A stretch of 64,000 bases of DNA from Polynucleobacter paneuropaeus (GCF_003261235.1 NZ_CP030085.1:1643241-1707240); one strand, 5' to 3'; shown: positions 28,733 to 38,650, numbered from the stretch's first letter. Translations and numbers: made by a program. The notes: generated from the sequence alone by a model not told the origin.

Positions 28733-29323
28733 TTACTTCAGCAGTTCTTTCAAATCATGCGCTAAGGTCTCGGGGCCTTGCGCATGTTTAATGTAGAGAC
28801 GCAAGTGCCCCTCTGGATCAAAGACATAACTTCCAGCAGTGTGATCGATAGTGTAAGACCCTGGGGATAAGCCGGGCACCTTCTTGTAGTAAATCTTAAA
28901 ATCTCTCGTGACTTTTTCAAGAGCAGCTTCATCGGCAGGGCGGAGCCCCATAAAGCGGGGATCAAACGAAGGCACATACTGTTTTAAGATCGCTGCCGTA
29001 TCGCGCGCTGGATCAACTGTCACGAACAATACCTGCACCTTATCAGCTTGAGGGCCAAGCAGCGTCATGGCTTGCTGCATTTCAGTTAAGGTAGTTGGAC
29101 AAACATCAGGGCATTGGGTGTAGCCAAAGAACATCACGACGACTTTGCCTTTGAAATCAGTAAGAGTTCTGGTTTTTCCATCTACATCGAGCAAACTAAA
29201 ATCACCGCCGAAGCCACTAGCACCCGTAATGTCAATATTCTTAAACTCAGGCTTAGGACTACATGCTAAGAGTGCCAGAGTCATCAAGGCCATTACGAGG
29301 GTGGAGATAGAGAAGCGCTTCAT
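28733..29323 (-). CDS. SCO1/SenC family copper chaperone lipoprotein
   Basis: Delivers copper to the CuA centre of cytochrome c oxidase. From the ATG at 29323 the protein has 196 residues, with a lipobox LLAC (Cys21), so it is a membrane-anchored periplasmic lipoprotein. The copper-binding CPDVC (C71, C75) and a downstream His in TIDHTAG are intact in a thioredoxin fold. The frame is open to 29344, but the extension would spoil the signal peptide and overlap ctaB. It closes the SURF1-ctaA-ctaB operon. Confidence 0.94.
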   Translation of the reverse strand: MKRFSISTLVMALMTLALLACSPKPEFKNIDITGASGFGGDFSLLDVDGKTRTLTDFKGKVVVMFFGYTQCPDVCPTTLTEMQQAMTLLGPQADKVQVLFVTVDPARDTAAILKQYVPSFDPRFMGLRPADEAALEKVTRDFKIYYKKVPGLSPGSYTIDHTAGSYVFDPEGHLRLYIKHAQGPETLAHDLKELLK

Positions 29324-29324
29324 C

Positions 29325-30218
29325 TTAAATAAAGTAATGATCAATTAATAAGGCAGCGAACAAGAGCGATAAATAAGTAATCGAAAAACGGAAGGTTTTC
29401 TTCGCTAAGGTATCGCTATAAGAAATAAATAAAGCAACTACATAAGCCAAGAAAATAAACCCTAAGACTAATGCTGAGATTAAATATACCAAGCCACTCA
29501 TCCCATAGATATAAGGTAATAGAGTGGCTGCAATCAATATCAAGGTATACAACAGGATATTGAGTAATGTAAAGCGCTCACCATGTGTGACTGGGAGCAT
29601 CGGCAATCCTGATTGGACATAGTCGTCGCGACGGTACAGAGCCAAGGCCCAAAAGTGTGGCGGCGTCCAAACGAAGATAATCAACACCAACAACCATGCC
29701 TCCGCTGGCACTGAATTGGTCACTGCAGCCCATCCCAAAGCAGGTGGCATTGCACCAGAGAGGCCGCCAATGACGATGTTCTGTGGCGTAGCTGGCTTGA
29801 GTAACCAGGTATAGATCACCGCATAGCCTACAAAGGTGGCCACAGTGAGCCACATAGTTAGTGGGTTCGTGAAGTTCCACAAAATAAACATCCCGATTGA
29901 GCCCAGCACAATAGAAAAAATTGTAATGTGAAAGGGAGAAATTTCTCCAGTAGCGGATGGGCGCCAAGCAGTCCGTTTCATCTTGGCATCAACTGCTTGC
30001 TCAATCAAGCAATTCATCGCAAATGCAGCGCCGGCCAGTAACCAGATACCCACCACACCACCAATCAAAATTGAGGTCGGTACCATACCAGGTGTAGCCA
30101 AGAACATTCCAATCACAGCACAAAAGACAGCTAACTGCGTCACGCGTGGTTTTGTTAGTACCCAAAATTGGCGCCAACGAGGTAAGTGCACGACAGTATT
30201 GGACTGTGGAGTATTCAT
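29325..30218 (-). CDS. ctaB: Protoheme IX farnesyltransferase (heme O synthase)
   Basis: Adds a farnesyl group to heme B to give heme O, the precursor of heme A. The 297-residue UbiA-superfamily protein has about nine membrane segments, the first Asp-rich motif in [20 protein letters not shown] and the second around [14 protein letters not shown]. Its start overlaps the end of ctaA by 4 bases. Also called cyoE. Confidence 0.96.
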   Translation of the reverse strand: MNTPQSNTVVHLPRWRQFWVLTKPRVTQLAVFCAVIGMFLATPGMVPTSILIGGVVGIWLLAGAAFAMNCLIEQAVDAKMKRTAWRPSATGEISPFHITIFSIVLGSIGMFILWNFTNPLTMWLTVATFVGYAVIYTWLLKPATPQNIVIGGLSGAMPPALGWAAVTNSVPAEAWLLVLIIFVWTPPHFWALALYRRDDYVQSGLPMLPVTHGERFTLLNILLYTLILIAATLLPYIYGMSGLVYLISALVLGFIFLAYVVALFISYSDTLAKKTFRFSITYLSLLFAALLIDHYFI

Positions 30219-31345
30219 AATCGCTTTGGCATCTTAATCTGAATTGCCGTTTTCCATGAAGCCCAGTTACTCATTCTGACGAGACAATAAACGAGTGCAG
30301 CTGCTCCAGCGGTATGGAGTAGAGCTGCTAATAAAGGCCACTGAAAGACCACATTCGATATCCCTGTTAGCAGCTGCAGTAGTAAAAGACCAATGAGTAA
30401 GCCGCCTAGCCGATACAGATCGGGTTGTGCTGTCCGACTAACGCTGCGCGCACTGAGGCCCAGAGTAACTAGAGTAAGAAACGCTGCAATAGCAAATAGA
30501 CGGTGCGCCCAATGAATGGTTTGTAGTGCGTTAGGAGTAATGTAATCTCCTGCTGCATTCTTGCCTAACTCTCTCCAGAGTGTGAAGCCTTCATGCCAGT
30601 TGGTATCAGGCCACCATGCTCCGTTGCAACTCGGAAAATCTGGGCAGGCTAGTACTGCGTAATTGGTACTCACCCACGCGCCCAAAAAGATTTGGATTCC
30701 TAAAACTACTAGGGCCAGACTCACAAGCCATGCTGAGAGTGGCTTTTGTCTCAAAGACACAATCACTGAAGATGGAATTGACCAGGTTTGTTGTGCATAA
30801 AGCGTGAGGCAGGCAAGCAGACACAAGGCCAGTATTAAATGCGTACTGACAATGATCGGCTGGAGTTTCAAAGTTACAGTCCAAGCCCCAAAAGCCCCCT
30901 GAATACAAACTAGCGCCAACAATCCTAAGCTAGCAATTAACGGCTCCTTGCCCAAAGATTTGACTTTAGTCCAAGCTATGATCACTTGCACAATAATTAA
31001 AGTGCCAACTGTCATTGCCAGATAACGATGAATCATTTCAATCCAGGCTTTGAGCAGAGTAACCGGCCCTGATGGCATGGCGTTCTCGGCCAATTGAATA
31101 TCTCCGATTGCATGCCAGGGATTAGAGTTTCCGTAGCACCCTGGCCAGTCGGGACAGCCTAAACCAGAATCACTCAAACGAGTGAAGGCACCAAAAACAA
31201 TTAAATCAAAAGTCATAAAGACTAAGAACCAATTGAGTTTTTGAAAAAAAGAATAGCCAGGTCTTCTCCAAAGATAAGCCAAAGGAATGCCAGCAAAAAT
31301 GAGGGCAATGACTGCAAGTTCAGCGAACAAAGCCAAATTGGGCAT
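30215..31345 (-). CDS. ctaA: Heme A synthase (COX15/CtaA family)
   Basis: Oxidises heme O to heme A. The 376-residue protein has about eight transmembrane segments in two similar halves. Family features include [27 protein letters not shown] (a heme-ligand His region), a second CPDFPSCNG and the closing [10 protein letters not shown]. Between the two halves the family's Cys pairs are kept. It overlaps the next gene on each side by 1-4 bases. Confidence 0.95.
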   Translation of the reverse strand: MPNLALFAELAVIALIFAGIPLAYLWRRPGYSFFQKLNWFLVFMTFDLIVFGAFTRLSDSGLGCPDWPGCYGNSNPWHAIGDIQLAENAMPSGPVTLLKAWIEMIHRYLAMTVGTLIIVQVIIAWTKVKSLGKEPLIASLGLLALVCIQGAFGAWTVTLKLQPIIVSTHLILALCLLACLTLYAQQTWSIPSSVIVSLRQKPLSAWLVSLALVVLGIQIFLGAWVSTNYAVLACPDFPSCNGAWWPDTNWHEGFTLWRELGKNAAGDYITPNALQTIHWAHRLFAIAAFLTLVTLGLSARSVSRTAQPDLYRLGGLLIGLLLLQLLTGISNVVFQWPLLAALLHTAGAAALVYCLVRMSNWASWKTAIQIKMPKRL

Positions 31346-32001
31346 TACAGTCTCTCGCCCTTGTGATTGAGTCGCAGTAACTTCTCTAGATCTTTTTTCA
31401 TACTGCTAAATTCTTTTGGTGAGTTACTAACTGGAAAGTACATCATCTTTTGAGCACTAGGATCAATCAACTGAATTGCTTGACCTGCGCCCTGGGCATT
31501 GAGCCAATCATTAAACTGAGCTCGCAACTTCGGATCGGCTGGTAAATTCACCACACTAAAGCCGGCTACCTCGTGATCGTAGGCTTTCGCAATCTCAGGA
31601 TCAATTGATTTGCCATCTGTATTTACCCATAGCAATTGCACTCGACCCCCTTCTCGACCTACGCCAACTCGCAACTGTCGCATTAAATATAGGCCCTCAA
31701 CGCAGGATGGATTTTGCGTTGTGCACTCGGCGGCAGGACGAGCGATTAACAAGGTCCACTTCCCACTCAACGGTACATCAAACCAAGCGGGATTAGTATC
31801 TTGTACTGGCTGCACTAAAGTACCAAAGTTTGTTTTGCCACCTTCAGGCTTAATAACGTAATACGCCAAATACGATGCAATCACTGGTGCGGCACAGGCA
31901 AGCAATAAGAACAACATCTGTAAGCGCCCGCGACGGGTCCGTGCATCAATTGCAGCACCCTCTGACTGTGCTGAAGGAATCAATAACTCTTCTTTACTCA
32001 C
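31345..32001 (-). CDS. Membrane-anchored protein of the cytochrome oxidase cluster, possible thioredoxin-like fold
   Basis: A 218-residue protein with one N-terminal membrane segment (about 27-50) and a periplasmic domain. GKWTLLIARPA followed by C93 and C100 and a LLWVNTDGK strand resembles the layout of SCO/thioredoxin-like proteins, but the CxxxC motif is replaced by a wider CTTQNPSC spacing. The start codon is GTG at 32001. Placed between SURF1 and ctaA and overlapping both, it probably helps cytochrome oxidase assembly. Function is inference; I do not recognise a named family. Confidence 0.75.
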   Translation of the reverse strand: MSKEELLIPSAQSEGAAIDARTRRGRLQMLFLLLACAAPVIASYLAYYVIKPEGGKTNFGTLVQPVQDTNPAWFDVPLSGKWTLLIARPAAECTTQNPSCVEGLYLMRQLRVGVGREGGRVQLLWVNTDGKSIDPEIAKAYDHEVAGFSVVNLPADPKLRAQFNDWLNAQGAGQAIQLIDPSAQKMMYFPVSNSPKEFSSMKKDLEKLLRLNHKGERL

Positions 32002-32764
32002 TAATACTCCCAGATAACTTTCGATATTGCCTAAGGCCTGTAACTAACCAAAACAAAAATGCACAAGCAGCTAAAGCAAACCACTGAAAGGCATAAGCAT
32101 AATGGCGATCTACCCCTGTTGTCAGTGGGGCCCATTCTCGAACCAAGCCATCAGCCTGACCAGTTTGCACCTCACGCAATATATAAGGGCTTTGGGTCCA
32201 GCCGTGGTTCTTAGCCTCTTGCTCAAGAGCCAGATTTTGTTGAATACGGGGCTTACTGCCAGGCCCTTGATTGCTATTACCAAACTCATAGACTTTGCCA
32301 GGAGTGGCAAAAACAGTCCCCTCAATCGATACAACACCTTTGGGCGTATTGATGGCTGGCAGTGCGACCCTGTCTAAGCCATTGCGGGGAGCCCAACCTC
32401 GGTTTACCCAAAGAATCTGACCACTCTCCAATCTGAGCGGCATCATCACATAAAAGCCTGCTGGAGCTGCTTCGCCGTCTTTGTTAACGGGCCGCGGGCG
32501 GTTATCTAACCAAACTACCTCTTCAGAAAGAAAAGCCCCCTGCGCCCGCATACGGCGCTGATTGACCTCTTCCAAAGTCCAGTTCTGAGCATTTGCATTC
32601 AGAATGGGCATTTGTTGCTTTGTAACTAAATTGGCAGCGAGCATAATCTTTTCATGGGCTCTGCGTAACTGCCAAAAACCAGCGCTGCTGCAAATGATGA
32701 TCGTGATTAGGGCTGCTAAAGTAGCAACTATGCGTTTGGTAACGAGACTAGAAAAAATATTCAA
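31994..32764 (-). CDS. SURF1 family cytochrome oxidase assembly protein
   Basis: Assembly factor for heme A insertion into the aa3-type oxidase. The 256 residues show two membrane segments, one at each end, flanking the SURF1 domain with GFWQLRRAHEK, GAFLSEEVVWLDNRP, ILWVNRGWAP, and the C-terminal HYAYAFQWFALA. The best start is a TTG codon at 32764; no in-frame ATG occurs until well into the domain. It heads a five-gene operon to the SCO1 gene and is divergent from a small membrane protein. Confidence 0.93.
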   Translation of the reverse strand: MNIFSSLVTKRIVATLAALITIIICSSAGFWQLRRAHEKIMLAANLVTKQQMPILNANAQNWTLEEVNQRRMRAQGAFLSEEVVWLDNRPRPVNKDGEAAPAGFYVMMPLRLESGQILWVNRGWAPRNGLDRVALPAINTPKGVVSIEGTVFATPGKVYEFGNSNQGPGSKPRIQQNLALEQEAKNHGWTQSPYILREVQTGQADGLVREWAPLTTGVDRHYAYAFQWFALAACAFLFWLVTGLRQYRKLSGSISE

Positions 32765-32778
32765 TTGAGGATGTAGAA

Positions 32779-32991
32779 ATGAAGTGGATTATTCCCATCG
32801 TACTGCTAATGATCGTTGGAAGCTTGGGCTCAGCCCTGTATTACATGATGAAGGGCAAAGGCTCTGGCCCAAAAATGGTGTATTCCTTAATGTTCCGCAT
32901 CGGTCTATCGCTAGTTCTATTTTTAGGAATTTTGCTTGCGTATTACTTTGGTCTCATTCAGCCCACCGGGATCCGAGTCGGCACAAACTAA
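32779..32991 (+). CDS. Small twin-transmembrane protein (DUF2909-like)
   Basis: A 70-residue protein with two membrane segments (about 4-22 and 38-60) and a basic loop (MMKGKGSGPKMVYSLMFRIGLS). This matches the small twin-TM proteins that sit in betaproteobacterial cox clusters. The ATG follows a TTGAGGA Shine-Dalgarno sequence. A bidirectional terminator lies after it. The role in oxidase assembly is inferred only from position. Confidence 0.82.
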   Translation: MKWIIPIVLLMIVGSLGSALYYMMKGKGSGPKMVYSLMFRIGLSLVLFLGILLAYYFGLIQPTGIRVGTN

Positions 32992-33013
32992 GCAAAAATA
33001 CTTCAGCAAAACA

Positions 33014-33040
33014 AATCGGGGCTCTTAAGCCCCGATTGTT
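33014..33040. terminator. Bidirectional terminator between convergent cox-cluster genes
   Basis: AATCGGGGCT and AGCCCCGATT form a perfect 10-bp stem around CTTA. T-rich and A-rich flanks lie on the two sides, serving the small membrane gene (+) and ctaE (-). Confidence 0.8.
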
Positions 33041-33047
33041 ATTGAAA

Positions 33048-33902
33048 TTACATCCAGTAGACGCAGATATATAAACCGAGCCATACGACGTCAACGAAGT
33101 GCCAATACCAAGCGGCACCTTCAAACGCAAAATGGTGCTCGGCGGTAAAGTCACCACGAATCAAGCGACGTAATACGATTGCCAGCATCGTGCCGCCCAA
33201 GAATACGTGGAAACCATGAAAGCCCGTCAACATGAAAAAGGTTGAGCCATAAATACCTGAGGTCAATTTGAGGTTGAGCTCATGATAAGCATGGTAGTAC
33301 TCGAATGCTTGAAAGCATAAGAAGACAAAGCCGAGTGCAACTGTGGCAGCCAAACCAATGATGGCTTGCTTCATGTGATTCTTGACTAAGGCATGGTGAG
33401 CAAACGTGATTGTGACACCAGAGCTCAACAACAACAAAGTGTTGATCGTAGGAATCGGCCATGGACCCATGGTTTCAAAAGGAGCAACCAAACCAGCAGG
33501 ACCATCATTAGGCCAGACTGCAGAGAAATTTGGCCAAATCAATTTACTTTCTACATCACCCATCCAAGGCATTGCGATGTTTCTAGCGTAGAACAGTGCA
33601 GAAAAGAAAGCGGCAAAGAACATGATTTCAGAAAAGATGAACCATGCCATTGACCAACGATAAGAGACGTCTACGTTAACGCCATTTTTACCCGCGTTGG
33701 ACTCTGCAATCGTATCCCCAAACCAGTGATAGAGAACATAGAGTACCCAGATAACGCCAGCAATCGCCATGGATCCACCCCATGATGTGTGATTGACCCA
33801 GCCGACCATGCCAAAACCAAACGCAATCAAGCCGATCGCAGCCATGACTGGATGCCTAGACAAGGGGGGGACATAGTAATAAGGGGTTGAATTGGATGAC
33901 AT
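33048..33902 (-). CDS. ctaE: Cytochrome c oxidase subunit III
   Basis: Structural subunit of the aa3-type terminal oxidase. From the ATG at 33902 it has 284 residues with about seven membrane helices; typical segments are SEIMFFAAFFSALFYARN and FYMLTGFHGFHVFLG-like FFMLTGFHGFHVFLGGT, ending FHFVDVVWL-like WYWHFVDVVWLGLYI. The frame extends to 33920, but the shorter start gives the family N-terminus MSSNSTPYYYVPP. It is the last gene of the ctaC-ctaE operon. Confidence 0.95.
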   Translation of the reverse strand: MSSNSTPYYYVPPLSRHPVMAAIGLIAFGFGMVGWVNHTSWGGSMAIAGVIWVLYVLYHWFGDTIAESNAGKNGVNVDVSYRWSMAWFIFSEIMFFAAFFSALFYARNIAMPWMGDVESKLIWPNFSAVWPNDGPAGLVAPFETMGPWPIPTINTLLLLSSGVTITFAHHALVKNHMKQAIIGLAATVALGFVFLCFQAFEYYHAYHELNLKLTSGIYGSTFFMLTGFHGFHVFLGGTMLAIVLRRLIRGDFTAEHHFAFEGAAWYWHFVDVVWLGLYICVYWM

Positions 33903-33931
33903 CTGATTCTCTCTATTCAATCAAAAAATTA

Positions 33932-34123
33932 TTAATGGGATACCACTGCTCTCACAATTAACAGGAGGATAGCCATAAATACTAAAGCACCAAATACACC
34001 TGCAATGATAATGTGAACAAAACTGAGTGAAGCAACATCGTCTTGAAGACCCGCTTTTTTGCGAACTCCTAAAAAAGCCCACAAGACCGCTTTCATGGAC
34101 TTCAAAAAACTGCTCTTTTTCAT
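33932..34123 (-). CDS. DUF2970 small membrane protein
   Basis: A 63-residue protein with one C-terminal membrane segment (about residues 38-60) preceded by AVLWAFLGVRKKAGLQDD, the conserved core of DUF2970. It overlaps ctaG by 4 bases. Such genes lie between ctaG and ctaE in many betaproteobacteria. No function is known to me; a role with the oxidase is inferred from position. Confidence 0.85.
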   Translation of the reverse strand: MKKSSFLKSMKAVLWAFLGVRKKAGLQDDVASLSFVHIIIAGVFGALVFMAILLLIVRAVVSH

Positions 34124-34713
34124 ATCAGCGCCTTTGATTTCGGTGTTGTCGCTCCAGGCGCTGCAGGAGGTACTCCAACCTCAAAGAAGGTATAGGACAA
34201 AGTAATCGTCTTAACATCATCTGGCAAACCAGCATCAATTACAAAGACAACCGGCATTTTTCGTGTTTCATAGGCCGCTAAAGTCTGCTGCTGAAAACAG
34301 AAACACTCTAGCTTCGTAAAAAACTCGGTGGCGCTTTTAGGCGCATAACTGGGTATTGCTTGCGCTTGAACTGGTCGGTCTAATTTATTGGAGACCTCAT
34401 ACACAATTTCAGTCATTTCGCCAGGATGAACTTCCAAAAAGTTTTTCGCTGGATGAAAGTTAAATGGACCACGACTATTAGAGTCAAACTCTACTGTGAC
34501 CTTGCGGGAATAATCTATCTGAGTATTGCCCACTTTATTGGGGCTATAGGCTCTAACGCCATAATCATTTTTGCTAGTCACTACGTTAATGCCCGTCACC
34601 TGGCACAAAGCCTTATACAAAGGCACTAAGGCATATCCAAAACCAAACATCAATACAGAAGCAATTAAGAGCTTCAGCAGAATTTGACGGTTGAGGTTTT
34701 GAGATAGGGACAT
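34120..34713 (-). CDS. ctaG: Cytochrome c oxidase assembly protein CtaG/Cox11
   Basis: Delivers copper to the CuB site of subunit I. The 197 residues have one N-terminal membrane anchor (about 11-30), the beta-immunoglobulin-like domain (TVEFDSNSRGPFNFHP), and the copper-binding Cys pair in LECFCFQQQTL. It sits between the small assembly gene and DUF2970 in the cox operon. Confidence 0.95.
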   Translation of the reverse strand: MSLSQNLNRQILLKLLIASVLMFGFGYALVPLYKALCQVTGINVVTSKNDYGVRAYSPNKVGNTQIDYSRKVTVEFDSNSRGPFNFHPAKNFLEVHPGEMTEIVYEVSNKLDRPVQAQAIPSYAPKSATEFFTKLECFCFQQQTLAAYETRKMPVVFVIDAGLPDDVKTITLSYTFFEVGVPPAAPGATTPKSKALI

Positions 34714-34727
34714 TAATCGATCGAAAC

Positions 34728-34859
34728 TTAATTCAAGAGGCTATGCTTAAGCAGAATGCCAATGAAGAAAACAATTGCAATGCTTAAAAGTACAAACCCC
34801 AAACGCCTGTTATTGGCGGCTGAGGTTTGTTTTTCAGGACGTGTAAGTTCCGGCTTCAT
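34728..34859 (-). CDS. Cytochrome oxidase small assembly protein (43 residues)
   Basis: A 43-residue protein beginning [11 protein letters not shown] with one membrane segment ([19 protein letters not shown]). Small proteins of this kind follow ctaD in Burkholderiales cox operons. Its start overlaps the 3' end of ctaD by 26 bases in another frame. An upstream in-frame ATG at 34943 would run deep into ctaD and is unlikely. Assignment rests on position and hydropathy. Confidence 0.72.
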   Translation of the reverse strand: MKPELTRPEKQTSAANNRRLGFVLLSIAIVFFIGILLKHSLLN

Positions 34860-36462
34860 GAATCTGTTCAGCGTTTGGTGGGGTCTCAAAAGTATGATGA
34901 GGTGCTGGTGAAGGCACTGTCCACTCCAAACCCTTAGCTCCATCCCATGGTCTCATTGGCGCTTTTTGGCCTTCGCCACGATAAGCAGGCAATGCTACAA
35001 AGAATAAGAAGTAAACCTGAGACAAACCAAATCCAAGCGCGCCAATAGAAGCGATCAAGTTGAAATCAGCAAATTGGGTTGGATAGTCAGCGTAACGACG
35101 TGGCATGCCCGCTAAACCCAAGAAATGCATTGGGAAGAAGGTGATATTAAAGAAGATCATAGAAGACCAGAAATGAATCTTGCCACGAGTTTCGTTAGCC
35201 ATCATGCCGGTCCACTTTGGACACCAGTAGTAGAAGCCAGCAAACATTGCAAATAAGGAACCTGCTACCAACACATAGTGGAAGTGGGCGACTACGTAAT
35301 AGGTATCTTGTAAACCAATATCAATTGGCGCCATAGCGAGGATCAGACCTGTAAAGCCGCCCATGGTAAAGACGAAAATAAAGCCAACTGCCCACAACAT
35401 CGGAGTTTCAAAGGTCATGGAACCTTTCCACATCGTTGCAACCCAGTTGAAAATTTTTACGCCAGTTGGAACAGCGATCAACATCGTGGCATACATGAAG
35501 AAGAGCTGACCAGTGACTGGCATACCTGTTGCAAACATGTGGTGTGCCCAAACGATGAAGGACAAAATCGCGATCGATGAAGTTGCATAAACCATCGAGC
35601 TATAGCCAAACAAGGTTTTTCTGGAGAAAGCGGGAACGATTTCACTAATGATTCCGAATGCTGGAAGAATCATGATGTAAACCTCTGGATGACCAAAGAA
35701 CCAGAAAATATGCTGGAACATAACAGGATCACCACCACCTACTGCGGAGAAAAATGAAGTACCGAAGTGACGATCGGTTAACACCATCGTAATTGCGCCG
35801 GCCAACACAGGCATCACAGCAATCAACAAATATGCGGTAATCAACCAAGTCCAGCAGAACATTGGCATCTTCATCAAAGTCATGCCAGGAGCGCGCATAT
35901 TCAGAATCGTAACGATGATGTTGATCGAGCCCATGATGGAAGACGCGCCCAACAAGTGGAGCGCAAAAATCGCCATATCCATACCAGGACCCATTTGTGA
36001 AGTCAAAGGAGCATAGATAGTCCAACCACCAGCAGGAGCACCACCAGGCGCTAAAAAGGAGCTCAATAACAAAGTAGCGGCTACTGGCAGAATCCAGAAA
36101 CTAAAGTTATTCATCCGCGCGAAGGCCATATCAGAGGCGCCAATTTGCAAAGGCACCATCCAGTTAGCAAAGCCCACAAAGGCAGGCATGATGGCGCCGA
36201 ACACCATCACCAATCCGTGCATCGTAGTTAACTGATTGAAGAACTCAGGACGGAAGAATTGCAGACCTGGCTGGAATAATTCCAAACGAATACCCATAGC
36301 CATGGTTCCGCCAGCCAACAAGCTGACGAAAGAGAAAATCAGGTACATCGTACCGATATCTTTATGGTTAGTAGCGAACAACCAACGACGCCAGCCATGC
36401 GGCGTGTGATCATCATGCGCATGATCATGTGCGTGATCTAGAGAGCTAGTAACTGTATTCAT
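34834..36462 (-). CDS. ctaD: Cytochrome c oxidase subunit I
   Basis: Catalytic subunit carrying heme a and the heme a3-CuB site. The 542-residue protein has 12 membrane helices and the family marks: [13 protein letters not shown], the CuB segment [18 protein letters not shown] with the crosslinked His-Tyr pair, WAHHMFATG, and the K-channel and heme ligand run VAHFHYVL. The His-rich N-terminus [11 protein letters not shown] is unusual-looking but common in this group. Upstream is ctaC. Confidence 0.97.
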   Translation of the reverse strand: MNTVTSSLDHAHDHAHDDHTPHGWRRWLFATNHKDIGTMYLIFSFVSLLAGGTMAMGIRLELFQPGLQFFRPEFFNQLTTMHGLVMVFGAIMPAFVGFANWMVPLQIGASDMAFARMNNFSFWILPVAATLLLSSFLAPGGAPAGGWTIYAPLTSQMGPGMDMAIFALHLLGASSIMGSINIIVTILNMRAPGMTLMKMPMFCWTWLITAYLLIAVMPVLAGAITMVLTDRHFGTSFFSAVGGGDPVMFQHIFWFFGHPEVYIMILPAFGIISEIVPAFSRKTLFGYSSMVYATSSIAILSFIVWAHHMFATGMPVTGQLFFMYATMLIAVPTGVKIFNWVATMWKGSMTFETPMLWAVGFIFVFTMGGFTGLILAMAPIDIGLQDTYYVVAHFHYVLVAGSLFAMFAGFYYWCPKWTGMMANETRGKIHFWSSMIFFNITFFPMHFLGLAGMPRRYADYPTQFADFNLIASIGALGFGLSQVYFLFFVALPAYRGEGQKAPMRPWDGAKGLEWTVPSPAPHHTFETPPNAEQIHEAGTYTS

Positions 36463-36501
36463 GTTTACTCCGGTTTCGTCTTTTCTGTATTAGTAAATAA
36501 A

Positions 36502-37659
36502 TTACTTGCCACTGTGTGCCGTAATAATTTCTTGAGTCTGGATTACTTCACCAGTGTGGTTACCCCATGCATTTCTAGTGTAGGTAATCACAGCAGCAAT
36601 ATCAGCATCTGATAAAACACCGCCCCACTTCGGCATCGCATTCTTACCATTGAGCAGGATGTAGAACTGAGCTGCTTTGGGTCCATTAACAACTTTGTCT
36701 CCATCGAGAGCGGGGAAGGCGCCAGCGCCTTTACCGTTGGGCTGATGACACGCTGCGCAATTAGCTGCGTAGACTTTTTCACCGCGGGCTTTTTGCTCTT
36801 CCAAGGTATAAACCTTTGCAGGATCTTCGCCACCAGCAGTCATTGCTTTTTGCTTATCAGCAACCCACGCTGAGTAATCCTCTGGAGAAACTACCTTGAC
36901 TACGATCGGCATGAATGCATGTTCAGCACCACACAACTCGGAACACTGACCGCGGAAGGTGCCGATCCGGTCGGCACGGAACCAGGTATCTCGCACAAAT
37001 CCAGGGATCGCATCTTGTTTCACACCGAATGCAGGAATGGTCCAAGAATGGATAACGTCGTTTGCAGTCGTAATCAGACGAATCTTTTTACCAACCGGTA
37101 CCACCATCTCATTGTCGACTTCCATCAAATAGGTATTTGATTTTGGAGCGAGATTGTTAATTGCTTCGCGTGAAGTAGATAGTGTGGATAGGAAGTTGAT
37201 ACCTTCACCCTCACCTTTAATGTAGTCGTAGCCCCATTTCCATTGATAGCCAGTTACCTTAATAGTGATATCTGAATTGGTGGTGTCTTTCATCGCTACT
37301 ACTGTTTTGGTTGCAGGCAAAGCCATACCAATCACAATTAACAGCGGGACAACAGTCCAGATGATTTCAACAGTAGTACTCTCATGGAAGGAAGCTGATT
37401 TGTGGCCAAGTGATTTACGGTGCTTAAGAATGGCATAAAACATCACCCCGAATACGCCGATAAATATCACCGCACAAATGATCAGCATCATGATGTGCAA
37501 ACCATGAATTTGTTCCATGATTTTTGTTGCTGGTGCAGCAAAATTGATTTGATTTACGGCTGGGCCGCCTGGCATGTTTTCAGTAGCGTTTGCTAGCGTT
37601 ATGCCCAAACTTGCTAAAAGTGTTAGCGAAGCCTTAGTGACTTTTCCAAATAAATTCAT
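36502..37659 (-). CDS. ctaC: Cytochrome c oxidase subunit II with fused cytochrome c domain
   Basis: Electron entry subunit. The 385-residue precursor has an N-terminal signal segment, two membrane helices, the CuA site CSELCGAEHAFM, and a C-terminal cytochrome c domain with heme motif CAACH and a downstream Met in GKNAMPKWGG. The fused heme domain is typical of caa3-like or betaproteobacterial aa3 oxidases. It heads the ctaC-ctaD-small-ctaG-DUF2970-ctaE operon, with a good promoter about 90 bases upstream. Confidence 0.96.
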   Translation of the reverse strand: MNLFGKVTKASLTLLASLGITLANATENMPGGPAVNQINFAAPATKIMEQIHGLHIMMLIICAVIFIGVFGVMFYAILKHRKSLGHKSASFHESTTVEIIWTVVPLLIVIGMALPATKTVVAMKDTTNSDITIKVTGYQWKWGYDYIKGEGEGINFLSTLSTSREAINNLAPKSNTYLMEVDNEMVVPVGKKIRLITTANDVIHSWTIPAFGVKQDAIPGFVRDTWFRADRIGTFRGQCSELCGAEHAFMPIVVKVVSPEDYSAWVADKQKAMTAGGEDPAKVYTLEEQKARGEKVYAANCAACHQPNGKGAGAFPALDGDKVVNGPKAAQFYILLNGKNAMPKWGGVLSDADIAAVITYTRNAWGNHTGEVIQTQEIITAHSGK

Positions 37660-37747
37660 CTTATTCTCTGTTTATTGTCCCGAGCAAATTGAACAATCTC
37701 GCTTGGGATGCTCAAAAAGCGGTATCTAGCCAATACATCCAGCCGCA

Positions 37748-37776
37748 ATTATAGGGCGAATAATCCGCTTTGACAT
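37748..37776 (-). promoter_or_regulatory. Probable sigma-70 promoter of the ctaC operon
   Basis: On the minus strand ATGTCA (four of six to TTGACA) is followed after 17 bases by a perfect TATAAT (37748-37753). It predicts a leader of about 80 bases with AGAGA before the ctaC ATG, in contrast to the leaderless candidates elsewhere. Confidence 0.65.
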
Positions 37777-37837
37777 TTTGATCCTTTGGAGTACAAAAGC
37801 ATTCTTAATGGGTTGTAATGATAGTAAGTACTTACAT

Positions 37838-38638
37838 TTAATTAGAATCATGTCTTGTCTTGCGCTGAATTTGTCCTGGATCGATATAGGCGAGCTGATC
37901 CTTGGCTCTGGTGAGATGTTTACCAATTGCCCAGGCATGCCCGTAGACCACTTCAAGGGTCATTTTTGATGGCAAATGTTGAACAACCCCTTCTATACGA
38001 GTGTCTTCATTCATTAATTGCAAAGCAATTGAATCTGCGATCAAAAGGGCATCCGATTCGTATTCCAAATAGAGATATTCCATGTCCATGACCGGCTCCG
38101 AAAAACCCTCCGACAGAACTGCATCGCCCATATCGTGCATATCCCATGGGCTCGCTAATTTTTTCAGACTGCCTTCCAACTCTGGAACGCCAATAAACTC
38201 TTTACCGGTATCTGGGCCTAAATAGGCAAAAGTGAGAAGCCCTCCTTCTCGAAGGATGCGCCAACATTCCTGTAAAAAATGTTTAGGGTCAGGAAGGTCT
38301 TGAAGCAACAAGTCACTGAACACTAAATCTACTGAATCATTTGGAAGTTCGATGCGTCCAGTCTGGCGATAACTGTCTAAGGAAAACTCCCTGCCGCCAT
38401 GCACTACTGCGCGTAATTTTCGTGATAGCTGAAAGCATCGCAAAGCCCATGCGCTCATAGTCGACTCTGAGGCGCTATTCATTTTCACGCCTGGGAATCG
38501 TTTGCTCAAAAGAGCGGCATGCTTGCCCGGAAAATCCGGAATCACTAGCATCTCGTTTACATCTAACTTAACGATCTCTAGCTTTTGTATCATCCGATTT
38601 GCAATTTCGGATTGAAGCCATCTTAAGGGTCGGGTCAT
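37838..38638 (-). CDS. SAM-dependent methyltransferase, BioC-like
   Basis: A 266-residue class I methyltransferase. Motifs include ANRMIQKLEIVKLDV, a DLVFSDLLLQDLPDP motif and LREGGLLTFAYLGPDTGKE. The pattern and the DP-H-F-L segment resemble BioC (malonyl-ACP methyltransferase of biotin synthesis) and related arginine/complex I methyltransferases, so the substrate is uncertain. The frame is open to 38677, but 38638 fits the -10 box 6 bases upstream and avoids comF. No other biotin synthesis genes are nearby. Confidence 0.78.
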   Translation of the reverse strand: MTRPLRWLQSEIANRMIQKLEIVKLDVNEMLVIPDFPGKHAALLSKRFPGVKMNSASESTMSAWALRCFQLSRKLRAVVHGGREFSLDSYRQTGRIELPNDSVDLVFSDLLLQDLPDPKHFLQECWRILREGGLLTFAYLGPDTGKEFIGVPELEGSLKKLASPWDMHDMGDAVLSEGFSEPVMDMEYLYLEYESDALLIADSIALQLMNEDTRIEGVVQHLPSKMTLEVVYGHAWAIGKHLTRAKDQLAYIDPGQIQRKTRHDSN

Positions 38639-38644
38639 TTGCTC

Positions 38645-38650
38645 AGTATA
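38645..38650 (-). promoter_or_regulatory. Candidate leaderless -10 box of the methyltransferase gene
   Basis: On the minus strand TATACT is followed by GAGCAA and the ATG at 38638, a spacing of 6. It is half of the palindrome AGTATACT shared with the divergent comF promoter. Confidence 0.5.

Noticed and set aside
29578..29967. A 129-codon open frame on the minus strand
   Set aside because: Lies within ctaB in another frame; ctaB shows its full family motifs.
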